From Spirochaetaceae bacterium (GTDB taxonomy: Bacteria > Spirochaetota > Spirochaetia > DSM-27196 > SLAA01), in the NCBI GenBank assembly GCA_003552185.1, contig PUOW01000030.1, positions 1 to 33,303 of the forward strand: a stretch of DNA of 33,303 bases, read 5' to 3'. Position numbers and translations under genes: made by a program. The notes under the pieces were generated by a model that saw only the letters and a program-made list of their open reading frames with translations, was not told the DNA's origin and did not search any database. Shown here in pieces: positions 14,534 to 23,700 of this stretch (its first letter is position 1; each line of letters begins with the position of its first letter).

Positions 14534-15469
14534 ATGAACAGACGCGTTTGCGACGCTCGCCGCCCCTGCGGCAGCTCACGATCCCGGTTAGGCCTGCCGG
14601 CGACCGCAATCATCCCGCTTGCGGCGCTGCTCCTCAGCGCGTGCGCCGCCGTTCGACCGTTCCTTCGCGCCCCGGCTCTGCCGCGCGCAGAGCTCATCGC
14701 GGCCGAGCTCACCGACCTTTCGTTCGACAGCGCGGAGCTGAGCGCTACAATCGAGGTCGAAAACCCCAACGCTTTCGGCGTTACCTTAGCCGGAATCGAT
14801 TACGCGTTTGCGATCGAGGACGCGGTACCGCTCTCCGGGCGGGCCGACAAAAACCTCGCGATAGCGCCTGAGGGAACGAGCGCGGCGGTTCTGCCGGTGA
14901 GGGTCTCCTACAGCGAGCTCTACCGCAGTGTGGCCGCCCTCCGCGACAAAACCGAAGCCCCCTATCGGCTCGAGCTCACCCCGCTGATCGAGGTTCCGGC
15001 GATCGGCCCGGTTGAGCTTCCGCTGCAGGCTTCGGGCAGCATCCCGCTGCTCCGGCTACCGCAGATCGCGTTCAGCGGAATCGAGGTCAGCCGCGTGGGC
15101 CTCACCGGCATGGCGCTCGCGATTGCGTTCGAAATCGAGAACCCCAACCCGGGGACAATTCGCTTCGAAGCCGTCCCGTACACGCTCGAGATTGGCGGTC
15201 ACCACGTCCTCTCGGGAACCCTGGACAACCGCGAGGTTATCGGCGGGTCCGAAACAATCCAACAGCGAGTCATCACCGAGGTGCGGTGGATCGATGCGGG
15301 CCTCGCCGTGAGAGACATAATCGTAGCCGGCGGTAGGGTGCCGTACCGGCTCGACGGTTCGCTCACCTTCGCCACCGACCTTCCGTTCGTGGGCAGTACA
15401 ACCGTTCCGTTCGAGTTCAGCGGCGACTCACGCCGGCCGTTGACTCCTACCCCTGCGAACCGCGATTGA
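14534..15469 (+). CDS. Lipoprotein with two WHy/LEA-2-type domains
   Basis: A 311-residue predicted lipoprotein. An Arg-rich N-terminus and hydrophobic segment end in the lipobox LLLSAC (Cys37), so it is probably lipid-anchored on the periplasmic side. The rest holds two repeats of a beta-rich domain, each with the diagnostic ENPN: ELSATIEVENPNAFGV (about residues 70-85) and LAIAFEIENPNPGTIRF (about 195-215). This is the WHy (water stress and hypersensitive response) / LEA type 2 fold, found in desiccation- and stress-related proteins and in some bacterial envelope proteins. The start is supported by the lipobox position, though the N-terminus is long for a signal peptide. Its 3' end overlaps the convergent PAP2 gene by 23 bases. 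Confidence 0.8.
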   Translation: MNRRVCDARRPCGSSRSRLGLPATAIIPLAALLLSACAAVRPFLRAPALPRAELIAAELTDLSFDSAELSATIEVENPNAFGVTLAGIDYAFAIEDAVPLSGRADKNLAIAPEGTSAAVLPVRVSYSELYRSVAALRDKTEAPYRLELTPLIEVPAIGPVELPLQASGSIPLLRLPQIAFSGIEVSRVGLTGMALAIAFEIENPNPGTIRFEAVPYTLEIGGHHVLSGTLDNREVIGGSETIQQRVITEVRWIDAGLAVRDIIVAGGRVPYRLDGSLTFATDLPFVGSTTVPFEFSGDSRRPLTPTPANRD

Positions 15470-16100
15470 CCGTGGCGGGAAGCCTGCTGCGGCCGAGCAG
15501 CCGCCACCCGATTGTCGCCATTATCGCGCCGAACGCCCAGCCGGCGGCCACATCGCCCGGCCAGTGCACCCCGAGGTAGACCCGCGCCGCCCCTACGAGA
15601 ACAACGATCACTGCCGCGCCGGCGTGAAGCTTAGCCCGCCATTCGGGGCGAAACCGGGCGAGCACCATAACCACTACCGCGTACGCAACCGTGGCGCCCA
15701 CCGTGTGTCCGCTCGGAAACGCATACGACTGCGGCAACGGAATCATCGGGAACAGCTCGGGACGCGGCCGAGCGAACATGAGCTTCAGGACCGGGTTCAG
15801 TACGATAGCCGCGAGGATAGTCGCGCATGCGATCACCGCCGTGCGCCGCTCACCCCGGCGCCAGGTAAAAACCCCGAGCGCTGCGGTCACAACAATCACC
15901 CCCACCGTGGAGCCGAACGGGCTCGCGAGACGCATTAGCAGATGCAACAGCGGATTATGCAAATCGTACACCGCTTCGGCGATTCGAACATCCGTTGCCT
16001 CCAGCGCGCTTTCCACGAGCAAGACTGCCAGAAAAACCAACACGCCGAGCGCTACCGTCACGATGACCGCCGTGATCACTGTTCCTCGATTCTGCTCCAT
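15447..16100 (-). CDS. PAP2-family membrane phosphatase
   Basis: A 217-residue integral membrane protein of the type 2 phosphatidic acid phosphatase family. All three catalytic motifs are present: KLMFARPRPE (KX6RP), PSGHT with the catalytic His, and RVYLGVHWPGD (RX5HX3D) with the nucleophilic His. Five or six hydrophobic helices surround them. Members dephosphorylate phosphatidic acid, phosphatidylglycerol phosphate or undecaprenyl diphosphate at the outer face of the inner membrane; which substrate applies cannot be told here. The gene converges on the WHy lipoprotein gene and shares 23 bases with it at the 3' end. It diverges from metZ. Confidence 0.9.
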   Translation of the reverse strand: MEQNRGTVITAVIVTVALGVLVFLAVLLVESALEATDVRIAEAVYDLHNPLLHLLMRLASPFGSTVGVIVVTAALGVFTWRRGERRTAVIACATILAAIVLNPVLKLMFARPRPELFPMIPLPQSYAFPSGHTVGATVAYAVVVMVLARFRPEWRAKLHAGAAVIVVLVGAARVYLGVHWPGDVAAGWAFGAIMATIGWRLLGRSRLPATVNRGSQG

Positions 16101-16194
16101 CTTGAGCCTCCGGGTGATCAGATTACCTGCCTGCGCTGTTCATGAACAAGGTGATATCTGCTAAAAGGTAAGGAGTGCTGCAAGGAGCGTGCCG
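16101..16194. promoter_or_regulatory. Divergent PAP2/metZ gap with a 10-bp palindrome
   Basis: The gap holds the perfect palindrome GTTCATGAAC (16138-16147), followed by an extended -10-like TGATATCTG reading toward metZ (16153-16160) and then AAGGAG at 16182-16187. No good -35 box is seen. A regulator site is possible. Confidence 0.3.
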
Positions 16195-17364
16195 ATGCAG
16201 GAACATTTCGATACCAAGGCAATCCGCGACCAGACGCCGCGCAGTGTTCATCGAGAGCACTCGGTGCCGGTTTACCTGACCTCCAGTTTCGTGTTCAAGG
16301 ACGCCGAGCATGCCCGGGCGTTGTTCGCCGAAGAGGTGGAGGGGCAGATCTACTCGCGCTACAGCAACCCTAACAGCGACGAGCTCATCAGTAAGCTCGC
16401 CGCCATGGAGGGGTGCGAGACCGGGGTTGCTACCGCCACCGGCATGGCAGCCATGTTCGCAAGCCTCGCCGGCGTGCTCTCAAGCGGCGATCACGTTGTC
16501 GCCTCGCGGGCCGTCTTCGGCTCCACCCACCAGATCCTCACGCAGATACTGTCGCGATGGGGCATCGAGCATACCTATGCGGACCCGGGCGACCCGGCCG
16601 CCTGGGAGCGCGCGATGCGGCCGAACACCCGCATGCTGTTCGCGGAAACACCATCGAATCCCGGCCTGGCGATCGTCGACCTGGAACACCTCGGCCGGCT
16701 CGCGCGCGCGAACCGGACCCTGTTGAACGTCGACAACTGTTTCGCAACCCCGTACCTGCAGAACCCGGCCGAGTTTGGCGCCGACCTGGTCACACACTCG
16801 GCTACGAAGTTCATTGACGGACAAGGGCGCGTGCTCGGCGGCGCGGTTCTGGGAAGCCGCGAGGCAATCGAGCGAGTGCGTTTTTTCTGCCGGCACACTG
16901 GGCCGGCGATCTCGCCGTTCAACGCCTGGCTCCTTTCCAAGAGCCTGGAGACGCTCTCGGTGCGCATGGACCGCCACTGCGCCCATGCGCTTGCGCTCGC
17001 ACGGCATCTGCAGGGGCATTCGAAGCTGAACACTGTGAATTACCCGTTCCTCGATACTCATCCGCAGGCCGAGCTTGCCAAACGGCAGATGCGCCAGGGC
17101 GGGGGCATCGTCACGTTCGAGATCGCGGGAGGGTTCGAGGCCGGCAAGCGATTTCTCGACGGGCTGCAGATGATCTCGCTGAGCTCCAACCTCGGCGACA
17201 CCCGCACCATCGCCACGCACCCGGCATCAACCACGCACTCCAAACTCTCCGAAGACGAGCGGCAGGCGGTGAACATTCCCCCGGGTCTCGTTCGCCTCTC
17301 GGTAGGGCTCGAGGCCCTTGACGACATCATCGCCGACGTTGATCATGCTCTGAAATCCGTATAG
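16195..17364 (+). CDS. metZ: O-succinylhomoserine sulfhydrylase-type PLP enzyme
   Basis: A 389-residue member of the Cys/Met-metabolism PLP family (fold type I). It shows SRYSNPNSDELISKLAAMEG, the ATGMAAMFASL phosphate-binding loop, ETPSNP, NVDNCFATPY and the Schiff-base lysine in HSATKFIDGQGRVLGGA (Lys205). The DGQGR sequence after the lysine is typical of MetZ, which uses sulfide to turn O-succinylhomoserine into homocysteine. Methionine gamma-lyase and O-acetylhomoserine sulfhydrylase are the main alternatives. An in-frame GTG at 16189 exists, but AAGGAG ends at 16187, too close to it; the ATG at 16195 has proper spacing and is chosen. The MFS transporter gene follows after 18 bases and is probably co-transcribed. 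Confidence 0.85.
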   Translation: MQEHFDTKAIRDQTPRSVHREHSVPVYLTSSFVFKDAEHARALFAEEVEGQIYSRYSNPNSDELISKLAAMEGCETGVATATGMAAMFASLAGVLSSGDHVVASRAVFGSTHQILTQILSRWGIEHTYADPGDPAAWERAMRPNTRMLFAETPSNPGLAIVDLEHLGRLARANRTLLNVDNCFATPYLQNPAEFGADLVTHSATKFIDGQGRVLGGAVLGSREAIERVRFFCRHTGPAISPFNAWLLSKSLETLSVRMDRHCAHALALARHLQGHSKLNTVNYPFLDTHPQAELAKRQMRQGGGIVTFEIAGGFEAGKRFLDGLQMISLSSNLGDTRTIATHPASTTHSKLSEDERQAVNIPPGLVRLSVGLEALDDIIADVDHALKSV

Positions 17365-17382
17365 GAAATACGCACCGAACAT

Positions 17383-18606
17383 ATGGCGAACTCACAGACA
17401 CCACCTCCAAGCCGGGTCAAAGTGTCTCTACTCAACTTCGGTTACTATCACGCCTTCGGGTTCGCGATTCCCTACTTCACGCTCTACCTCTCGCGGATTC
17501 TGGTGCTGGACAGTGGACGACCGGCGAACCACCTCATCGGGCTGATCCTGCTGCTGTTTAACGGCTCGGTGCTGATTTCCACCCCGATTGCGGGATACGT
17601 GGCCGACCGCTTCCGAATCGGCAACGCCGTTCTTGCCGGTTGCGCCGCCGGCGTTGCGGTCGGCGCGGCTCTGATCGCCCTTCCCGGGTTCCTCGGCACC
17701 GCGCCCCTGGAGGCTGCGTTGGCGGTTGTGGTGCCGGGTGTGATCATCGCCGGTCTGTGCCTGCACCCGATGGTCCCCCTGATCGATACCCAGACCCTGC
17801 ACTATCTTCATTACACCCGCGGCCAGGCTTCCGACTACGGGCGTATACGGATGCTCGGATCGGTAGGGTTTACGTTCTCCACGCTGCTGGTCGCGATCGT
17901 CCTGGCGCGCACCAATCAGGCTGCCTGGACATTCGCGCTCTTTGCGGCCGGGTTCCTCGTGCTCGCAGCCATCGCCGCCACCGGAGTGCAGGCAAGGCCC
18001 AAACCGGTCGGCATACCGTGGCGCCACCTGGGAACGAACACCCGCTTCCAGCGTTTTCTCGTGTTCGCCTTCTTCGCGTCGTTGGGCGTGAACAGCGGCT
18101 TTCTGTTTACGAGCTACTTCCTCGATGAGGTGGGGGCCGGCTTCGTGATCATGGGCTTCACCTTTGCGGTTTCGGTGGTACCTGAGATCCCGATCATGTT
18201 CAACGCGGGGGCGCTGATACGCCGAATCGGAGGCTCGAAGGTGATTCTGTTGGGGGTGGGGGCGCAGGTCGCCAAACTCGCGCTGTTCTACAGCTTCGCC
18301 GGTAGCCCGGCAACCTGGGTCTTCGCGGTGGTCAGCATCCTCCACGGAGTAGGATTCGGTCTGCTGTACACCGGCTGCATCACCTTCGTGGACAACCTTT
18401 CGCATCCGAGCATGCGCGCCACCTACCAAAACCTGTTCCGCCTGCTTTGGGTGACGGCGGTCGCCGCCGGGGGGCCGATCTCGGGCGCTATTATAGACGC
18501 CTGGGACACTACCACGCTGATGGGGATTTACGCAGTGATGCTGCTTGCAATAAGCTTGTATTTTGCGATGGCTGTCGATAACCGGCGAAGCGAGCATGTG
18601 ATATAA
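17383..18606 (+). CDS. MFS transporter
   Basis: A 407-residue inner-membrane protein with about twelve predicted helices, in two six-helix halves. The cytoplasmic loop after helix 2, IAGYVADRFRIGNAVLAG, is the MFS motif A, and YGRIRMLGSVGF near the middle of the first half is typical of the MFS_1-like group that includes the phenylpropionate and nucleoside permease families. The substrate is unknown. It lies 18 bases after metZ; methionine or a sulfur compound would be a guess from position only. Its stop codon sits inside the -10 box of the next gene's promoter. Confidence 0.85.
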   Translation: MANSQTPPPSRVKVSLLNFGYYHAFGFAIPYFTLYLSRILVLDSGRPANHLIGLILLLFNGSVLISTPIAGYVADRFRIGNAVLAGCAAGVAVGAALIALPGFLGTAPLEAALAVVVPGVIIAGLCLHPMVPLIDTQTLHYLHYTRGQASDYGRIRMLGSVGFTFSTLLVAIVLARTNQAAWTFALFAAGFLVLAAIAATGVQARPKPVGIPWRHLGTNTRFQRFLVFAFFASLGVNSGFLFTSYFLDEVGAGFVIMGFTFAVSVVPEIPIMFNAGALIRRIGGSKVILLGVGAQVAKLALFYSFAGSPATWVFAVVSILHGVGFGLLYTGCITFVDNLSHPSMRATYQNLFRLLWVTAVAAGGPISGAIIDAWDTTTLMGIYAVMLLAISLYFAMAVDNRRSEHVI

Positions 18607-18607
18607 T
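18599..18607 (+). promoter_or_regulatory. Extended -10 promoter overlapping the MFS stop codon
   Basis: TG, one base, then TATAAT (18602-18607) form an extended -10 box. The TAA stop of the MFS gene (18604-18606) is part of TATAAT. Transcription would begin near 18614, giving a leader of about 43 bases with AAGGAAGG before the ATG at 18657. The box and the following CGG match the box before the WHy lipoprotein gene. Confidence 0.5.
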
Positions 18608-18656
18608 CGGGCTCATACGATTGGCAGCGAAATAACAGGCGGCAAAAGGAAGGATT

Positions 18657-19166
18657 ATGCGTATTCACCGGATTGTAAGTATCGCACTCGTTCTGATGCT
18701 CGGGGCAGGCGTGGCGGCCGCGGTTGCCGATGAAACTTCGGGGTCCAACCCGTCGGACGGCGTGGACCGCTTTAGTTTGGGGATCATCGTCGGGCACCCA
18801 ACCGGGCTGAGTGGAAAGCTGTGGCTCACGCCCACCAGCGCTGTCGATGCAGCGATTGCCTGGAACTTTCAGGCCGAGCGCTTTCACCTGCATGCGAGCT
18901 ACCTCCACCATTTTTTCAATGCATTCGACATCTCGCCCGACCGGCTCCCGCTGTATCTCGGCATCGGTGGAAACTTCCGCGTCCGGGGTGACGATCCCGG
19001 GGACACCGGAGCGGTCCGCTCGGGGCTTCGAGTGCCGTTCGGGATCAGCTTTCTCTCGGCTGAGCTTCCCCTGGAAGGGTTCGCCGAGATCGTACCTGGT
19101 CTTCGCATCATTCCGTCAACCGAGTTCGAGCTCTGGTGGGGTATCGGCGCGCGCTATCGTTTCTGA
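18657..19166 (+). CDS. Small exported protein, probable outer-membrane barrel
   Basis: A 169-residue protein of unknown function. An N-terminal signal peptide (about residues 1-25, MRIHRIVSIALVLMLGAGVA then AAVADE) is followed by alternating hydrophobic stretches such as GHPTGLSGKLWLTPTSAVDA, FHLHASYLHHFF, LPLYLGIGGNFRV and VPFGISFLSAELPLEGFAEI. The chain ends in RYRF, and a C-terminal aromatic residue is the usual signal for outer-membrane barrel assembly. Eight strands would fit the length. The start is set by AAGGAAGG and its own promoter. No specific family is claimed. Confidence 0.7.
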   Translation: MRIHRIVSIALVLMLGAGVAAAVADETSGSNPSDGVDRFSLGIIVGHPTGLSGKLWLTPTSAVDAAIAWNFQAERFHLHASYLHHFFNAFDISPDRLPLYLGIGGNFRVRGDDPGDTGAVRSGLRVPFGISFLSAELPLEGFAEIVPGLRIIPSTEFELWWGIGARYRF

Positions 19167-19179
19167 TCGCTGTTAGAAG

Positions 19180-20712
19180 ATGGTTCGGCACTGTAAGGTA
19201 CACGACGAGGATGATTTCGCAGATGTGCTGCGCTGCATGCTGCAGCACACGCTACCGGTGGCCGAATACATACGGCAGTTGGCGCCGGCGGATCCCGGCC
19301 GCACCGCCCTCGGCGTACTGCTGCAGGAAAGCAGCCGGCTAGAGGAGCTGCTCGACGCCTACGGCGCGCGTACCAACCGCCGCTGGCTGCCGTTCCGCCG
19401 CACCGTTGCCGCAGTCAAGCTGTTCTCCGATGTGCATTACAAGCTTCTGCATCTGAAGTACAGCATTCCGCTTTACGCACTTATGGAAGTTGATCGCGAC
19501 ATAGTCTCGGCGACCGGCGCGGCGCTCGAGCGCAGCAATCGCCTGCTCAACGGCGCTATCGAGCGATTCCTGACCTCCGCCGAGCGCTACGAGCTCTACA
19601 CCGAGCTCTCGCCGTATGAGCCGCGTTGTCTGGAGGATGAGGAGGTGACCTGGCGGCTGCCCAATGATGTCACCCACTCCCCGGTCCAGTACAACCCGGA
19701 CGAGTCGGTAGTGGCACTGGCGACCGAGTTTCTCAACGAGGTTGAAGAGAGCGACCTCCCCGGGTTGCATTCGGCGCTATCCGAGCGGGGCTTCACCGAC
19801 TGCGTTCCCATTTTGGCGTGCGAGAAGGATTTCCGCCGGTTCGAAGAGGTGTTCCACAACCTGCAGGCGCTCTATGACTCATACGTCGGCGGAACAGACC
19901 TCGAGCGCAGCGATGAGAACCTCGCGCACCTTCGGGGGCATGCAACCGTCGTTTTTCACCTGTTTGAAATCGTAACCGGTTTGACCCACCACTACGAGCG
20001 CCATATCGTGATCGCCGAGCTGATGCATGACGAGCTCGTTCAGGCCAGGGTAGAGGACATGTCGTGGCTGGTTGTCTCCTACGCCATCGAGCTCGCAATG
20101 GTATACGCAACCAGCGCGCAGGATCTGTGCCGAGAGTTGATTCGCACCTACACCGAGTACACAACGCTGACCTTGCCGGCACCACCGTACCGCGGCTTCC
20201 ATGTACGGCCGTCAACCCTGATCGCTCGTATCGTGCGCCACTACGGCAGCGAAGTGGTCCTGGAGATCGAGGGCGAGCGCTGCGATGCCTCCGCGCCGAT
20301 GGAGATGATCCGGATGAACGAGCACATCAATGCGATCAAGCGAAGGTCAATCGGCGGTGAGGTGGTTGTGCTCGCCGAGCAGCAGCTCGACCAGAGCGAT
20401 TACCGGAGAGCGGTTCACGACACCATCCTAGAGCTGTTTCGTCGCAAACGCATTATCATCTACTCGCGCGATCTTGCGCTGGAAAGCATCAGCCCCGCCT
20501 CCGGTGAGCCGCTCGGCGAATACGCACGCCGCGCGATCGAACAGTTGCTCGCCGAGGGACAGATAGATATTAAGGCAGATATCAAGGTCGTATTTCGCGG
20601 CGACCGGCGGGCGCTGGAAGACATCCAGATACTGGCCGAAGCCGGGTACGGTGAGGATCAGTTCGGCAACAATGTGCCGTTACCGAAGGAGCTCGCCTAC
20701 GTGAAGCGGTGA
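19180..20712 (+). CDS. Large protein with an internal HPr-like domain
   Basis: A 510-residue cytoplasmic protein with no signal peptide or membrane helix. About residues 1-330 are mainly helical and match nothing I recognise. Residues about 335-420 resemble the PTS phosphocarrier HPr: RGFHVRPSTLIARIVRHYG corresponds to GLHARPAT with the phospho-accepting His (His341 here) and the neighbouring Arg (Arg343). The usual SIMGVMSLG region around Ser46 is replaced by MEMIRMNEHINAIK, so regulation by HPr kinase is doubtful. A further 90 residues follow. It may be a phosphorylation-sensing regulatory protein rather than a sugar-transport carrier. Spacing to the barrel gene is 13 bases and to the protease gene 24 bases. 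The ribosome site (AGAAG) is weak. Confidence 0.7.
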   Translation: MVRHCKVHDEDDFADVLRCMLQHTLPVAEYIRQLAPADPGRTALGVLLQESSRLEELLDAYGARTNRRWLPFRRTVAAVKLFSDVHYKLLHLKYSIPLYALMEVDRDIVSATGAALERSNRLLNGAIERFLTSAERYELYTELSPYEPRCLEDEEVTWRLPNDVTHSPVQYNPDESVVALATEFLNEVEESDLPGLHSALSERGFTDCVPILACEKDFRRFEEVFHNLQALYDSYVGGTDLERSDENLAHLRGHATVVFHLFEIVTGLTHHYERHIVIAELMHDELVQARVEDMSWLVVSYAIELAMVYATSAQDLCRELIRTYTEYTTLTLPAPPYRGFHVRPSTLIARIVRHYGSEVVLEIEGERCDASAPMEMIRMNEHINAIKRRSIGGEVVVLAEQQLDQSDYRRAVHDTILELFRRKRIIIYSRDLALESISPASGEPLGEYARRAIEQLLAEGQIDIKADIKVVFRGDRRALEDIQILAEAGYGEDQFGNNVPLPKELAYVKR

Positions 20713-20736
20713 TCCGGCCGGGAGGTTATAAGAGAC

Positions 20737-23700
20737 GTGCTATTGCGCAGCCAGATTCACACCGAACGCATTCGATGCTTGCGTGACAGGCAGGCGGGGC
20801 CGCGAGGGCCCTTTCTTTTTGGTCGTTGGCTCACGTTGCTGGCGGTTGCTGTACTCCTCGGCCTGGTCGGTGGCGAGCTCGGCGCCGACGGCGGGGAGGT
20901 CGCAGCCGACAGCCGGCGGGTCGCTTCCGACGGCGGGGAAGTCGGGCTTCCGCGCTTTCCCTCGATAAGCCCGGACGGCTCGGAGCTCGCTTTCAGTTGG
21001 GGCGGCGATCTCTGGCGCGTTCCGGCCGAAGGAGGCCAGGCGCTGCGCCTGACGAGGCACAACCTCGACGACCTTCATTCGAGCTGGAGCCCGGACGGAC
21101 GCCGGATAGCGTTCGCATCGATGCGCGACGGGTATCTCAATATCTGGCGCATCAACCGTGACGGCACTGCGCCGACACAGCTCACCTTCAGTGACCGGTT
21201 CATGCGTAACCCGAGTTACGGCACCGATGAGGGCGGCGAGACCGTGATTACCTTTTCCGGTCTGCTTGAAGCCGACGTGTACCGTGACCAGCGCCCCTAC
21301 ATCGTCTCGCCCGACGGCGGCGAGCATCGCCGCCTCCACGACGCGTTCGGTTCGGAGCCGCGCCTCTCGCCCGACGGTTCCCGCATCGCGTTCACCCGCG
21401 GCGGACACTATCACGACTGGAACAGGCGCCATTACACCGGGCCCGATGCGATGAACGTCTGGATCTACGACCGCAGCACCGAGGAGTTCACCCAGGTGAC
21501 AAGCCGCGACGGCGATGACGGGCGGGCCCACTGGGCCGACGACCGAACTCTTATCTTCATGTCCGACCGTCGACACGACACGGTCAATCTGTATCGCGTT
21601 GAGCTCGGCAACAGCGCCTGGGAAAACCCTGAGGAGCTGCAGTTCGAAGCGCTCACCGATTTCCGGGAGCACGACCTGCGCCATTTCGACGTCTCCCGAG
21701 ACGGAAGCACGGCGGTGCTGCAGGTCTGGGATACACTCTATACGTTGGACCTCGAGGATCCCGAAGCTGAGCCCCGGGCAGTCCCAGTTCGGGCGGCTGA
21801 GGACGGGCACGACGATACCGCGCTGCGCCGCATCGATAACCGCGTCACCGAAGCCGAGCTCAGCCCTGACGGCAGAGTAATGGCGTATATCGCCTACGGG
21901 CGCGTATATGTGCGCCACATGGACGATCACAGCCCCACCCGCGCGGTGACGCCGGGAACGCATGCGCGCCACAGCGATCTGCGCTGGTCCCCGGACGGGC
22001 TGCGTCTGTACTTCACCAACGACGCCGACGGCACCTCCTCGATCTACGAAGCGCGCGTGGCGCTGACGCGCGAGGAGATTCGGCGCGCCTTCGAACAGAC
22101 GCCGCCGGTTCCCATGCGCGAAGACCGCGAGATCCCGCGGGTGATCCCGCCGGAGGACCCGGCCGACGATCCCGAAGAGCCTCCCACCGACAACGACGAG
22201 CCGGACCCGCAGCTCGAGCAGGACGAGATCGACGACCCGTTCGGGCCGGTAGATCCCGGCCACCCGACCGACCCCGTCACACCGCCCGATCCGCATGATC
22301 CGGCATACCAGCCGGCGCCGCCCCAGGAGCCGCCGGCACAGCCTGAGACTGTTCCCGAGGAGGATCTCGACCCGGAGGATCCGGACACACGGCCGGCACA
22401 GTTCGATCCCGCGCGCTGGCACGATGCGGTGCAGTTTACGGTTCGCCCGGTTGTGCAGACTACGCACAACGACCGTGAACCAAGCCCTTCGCCGGACGGC
22501 CGCTACCTTGCGTTTCGCAGGGGCCGAGGCGATCTGGTACTGCGCAATCTCGAAACTCGGCGCGAGCGCGTGCTGGTCGAAGGCTGGGACAGCACCATTC
22601 AGTGGCGCTGGTCGCCTGACTCCCAGTTCATCGCTTATGCCCGGAACGATCTGAACTTCAGCGCCAATATCTTCATCGTGCCTGCCGACGGCTCAGCCGG
22701 TCCGGTGAACATCACCAGGCACCCGCGTAATGACCACAACCCGCGCTGGTCGGCCGACGGACGGATTCTCACCTTCATCTCGAACCGTTCGGGAGACACC
22801 TACGACCTGTACCGGGTCTACCTCGACCGCGAGCTCGAGACCTATACGCCACGCGAGCTTTCAACCTACTATCGCGATGCGGCCGCCGCTGCAAGCCGGC
22901 GAACTCCTCCGCCGGTACGCGTGCCGGGAGCGGCGCCCGCGCCTGAAGCCCCGGCTGCCGAGCACGCCCCCGCGGCGGAAGGCGAGCTGCCGTTCACACA
23001 ACACGATCTTGAAACCGCGTGGCGGCGGGTTGAGCGAGTGACCGCCACACCGTACCACGAGTTCAGCAACGAGATGACCCCGGGCGGTAACCGCTACGTC
23101 TTCAACGTTAGCGGGCAGGGCCTGACAGTGATGGACTGGGACGGCAGCGAGCGCCGGCGCATCGGGGCATCTGCCGCGGTTCAGCATCTGAGCATCAGCG
23201 GTGACCGGGTGGTCTACGTCGCCGGCGGGCGCGTCGGCGTTGCTCCGTTGGCCGGGGGGCAGCATGTGCGTCCTGACATCTCAGACCGCATCCGCGTCGA
23301 CCTCCGGCAGGAATCGCTGCAGAAGTTTCATGAGGCGGCGCGCATGATCGGCGAGAGCTTCTACCAACCGGATATGAAGGGCCTCGATTGGCCGGCGCTG
23401 GTTGAGGAATACGAAGAGCTGGTGGCGCGCGCCCGTACCGCAAGCGAGTTCAGCGATGTAATCAACAGCCTCATGGGCGAGCTGGCCGCATCGCACGTGG
23501 GCGTCTCCAATCCGGGGCCGGCGTCTGCGCTCCGCGAGCCGGCGGGGCGCCTCGGCATAGAGCACGAGCGGGTTGCCCTCGAGGATGACCGCGAAGGCTA
23601 TCGGGTGCTCGATGTGGTGCCCGAAGGGCCCGCCGCCCGCGGACCGATGCGTCTGCAGGAAGGCGATATCATAACCGAGATCGATCTCGAGCCGTTCAGA

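Noticed and set aside
20740-22467. Open frame of about 575 codons on the minus strand within the tricorn gene
   Set aside because: Composition is unlike real proteins and it is fully antisense to conserved propeller repeats.
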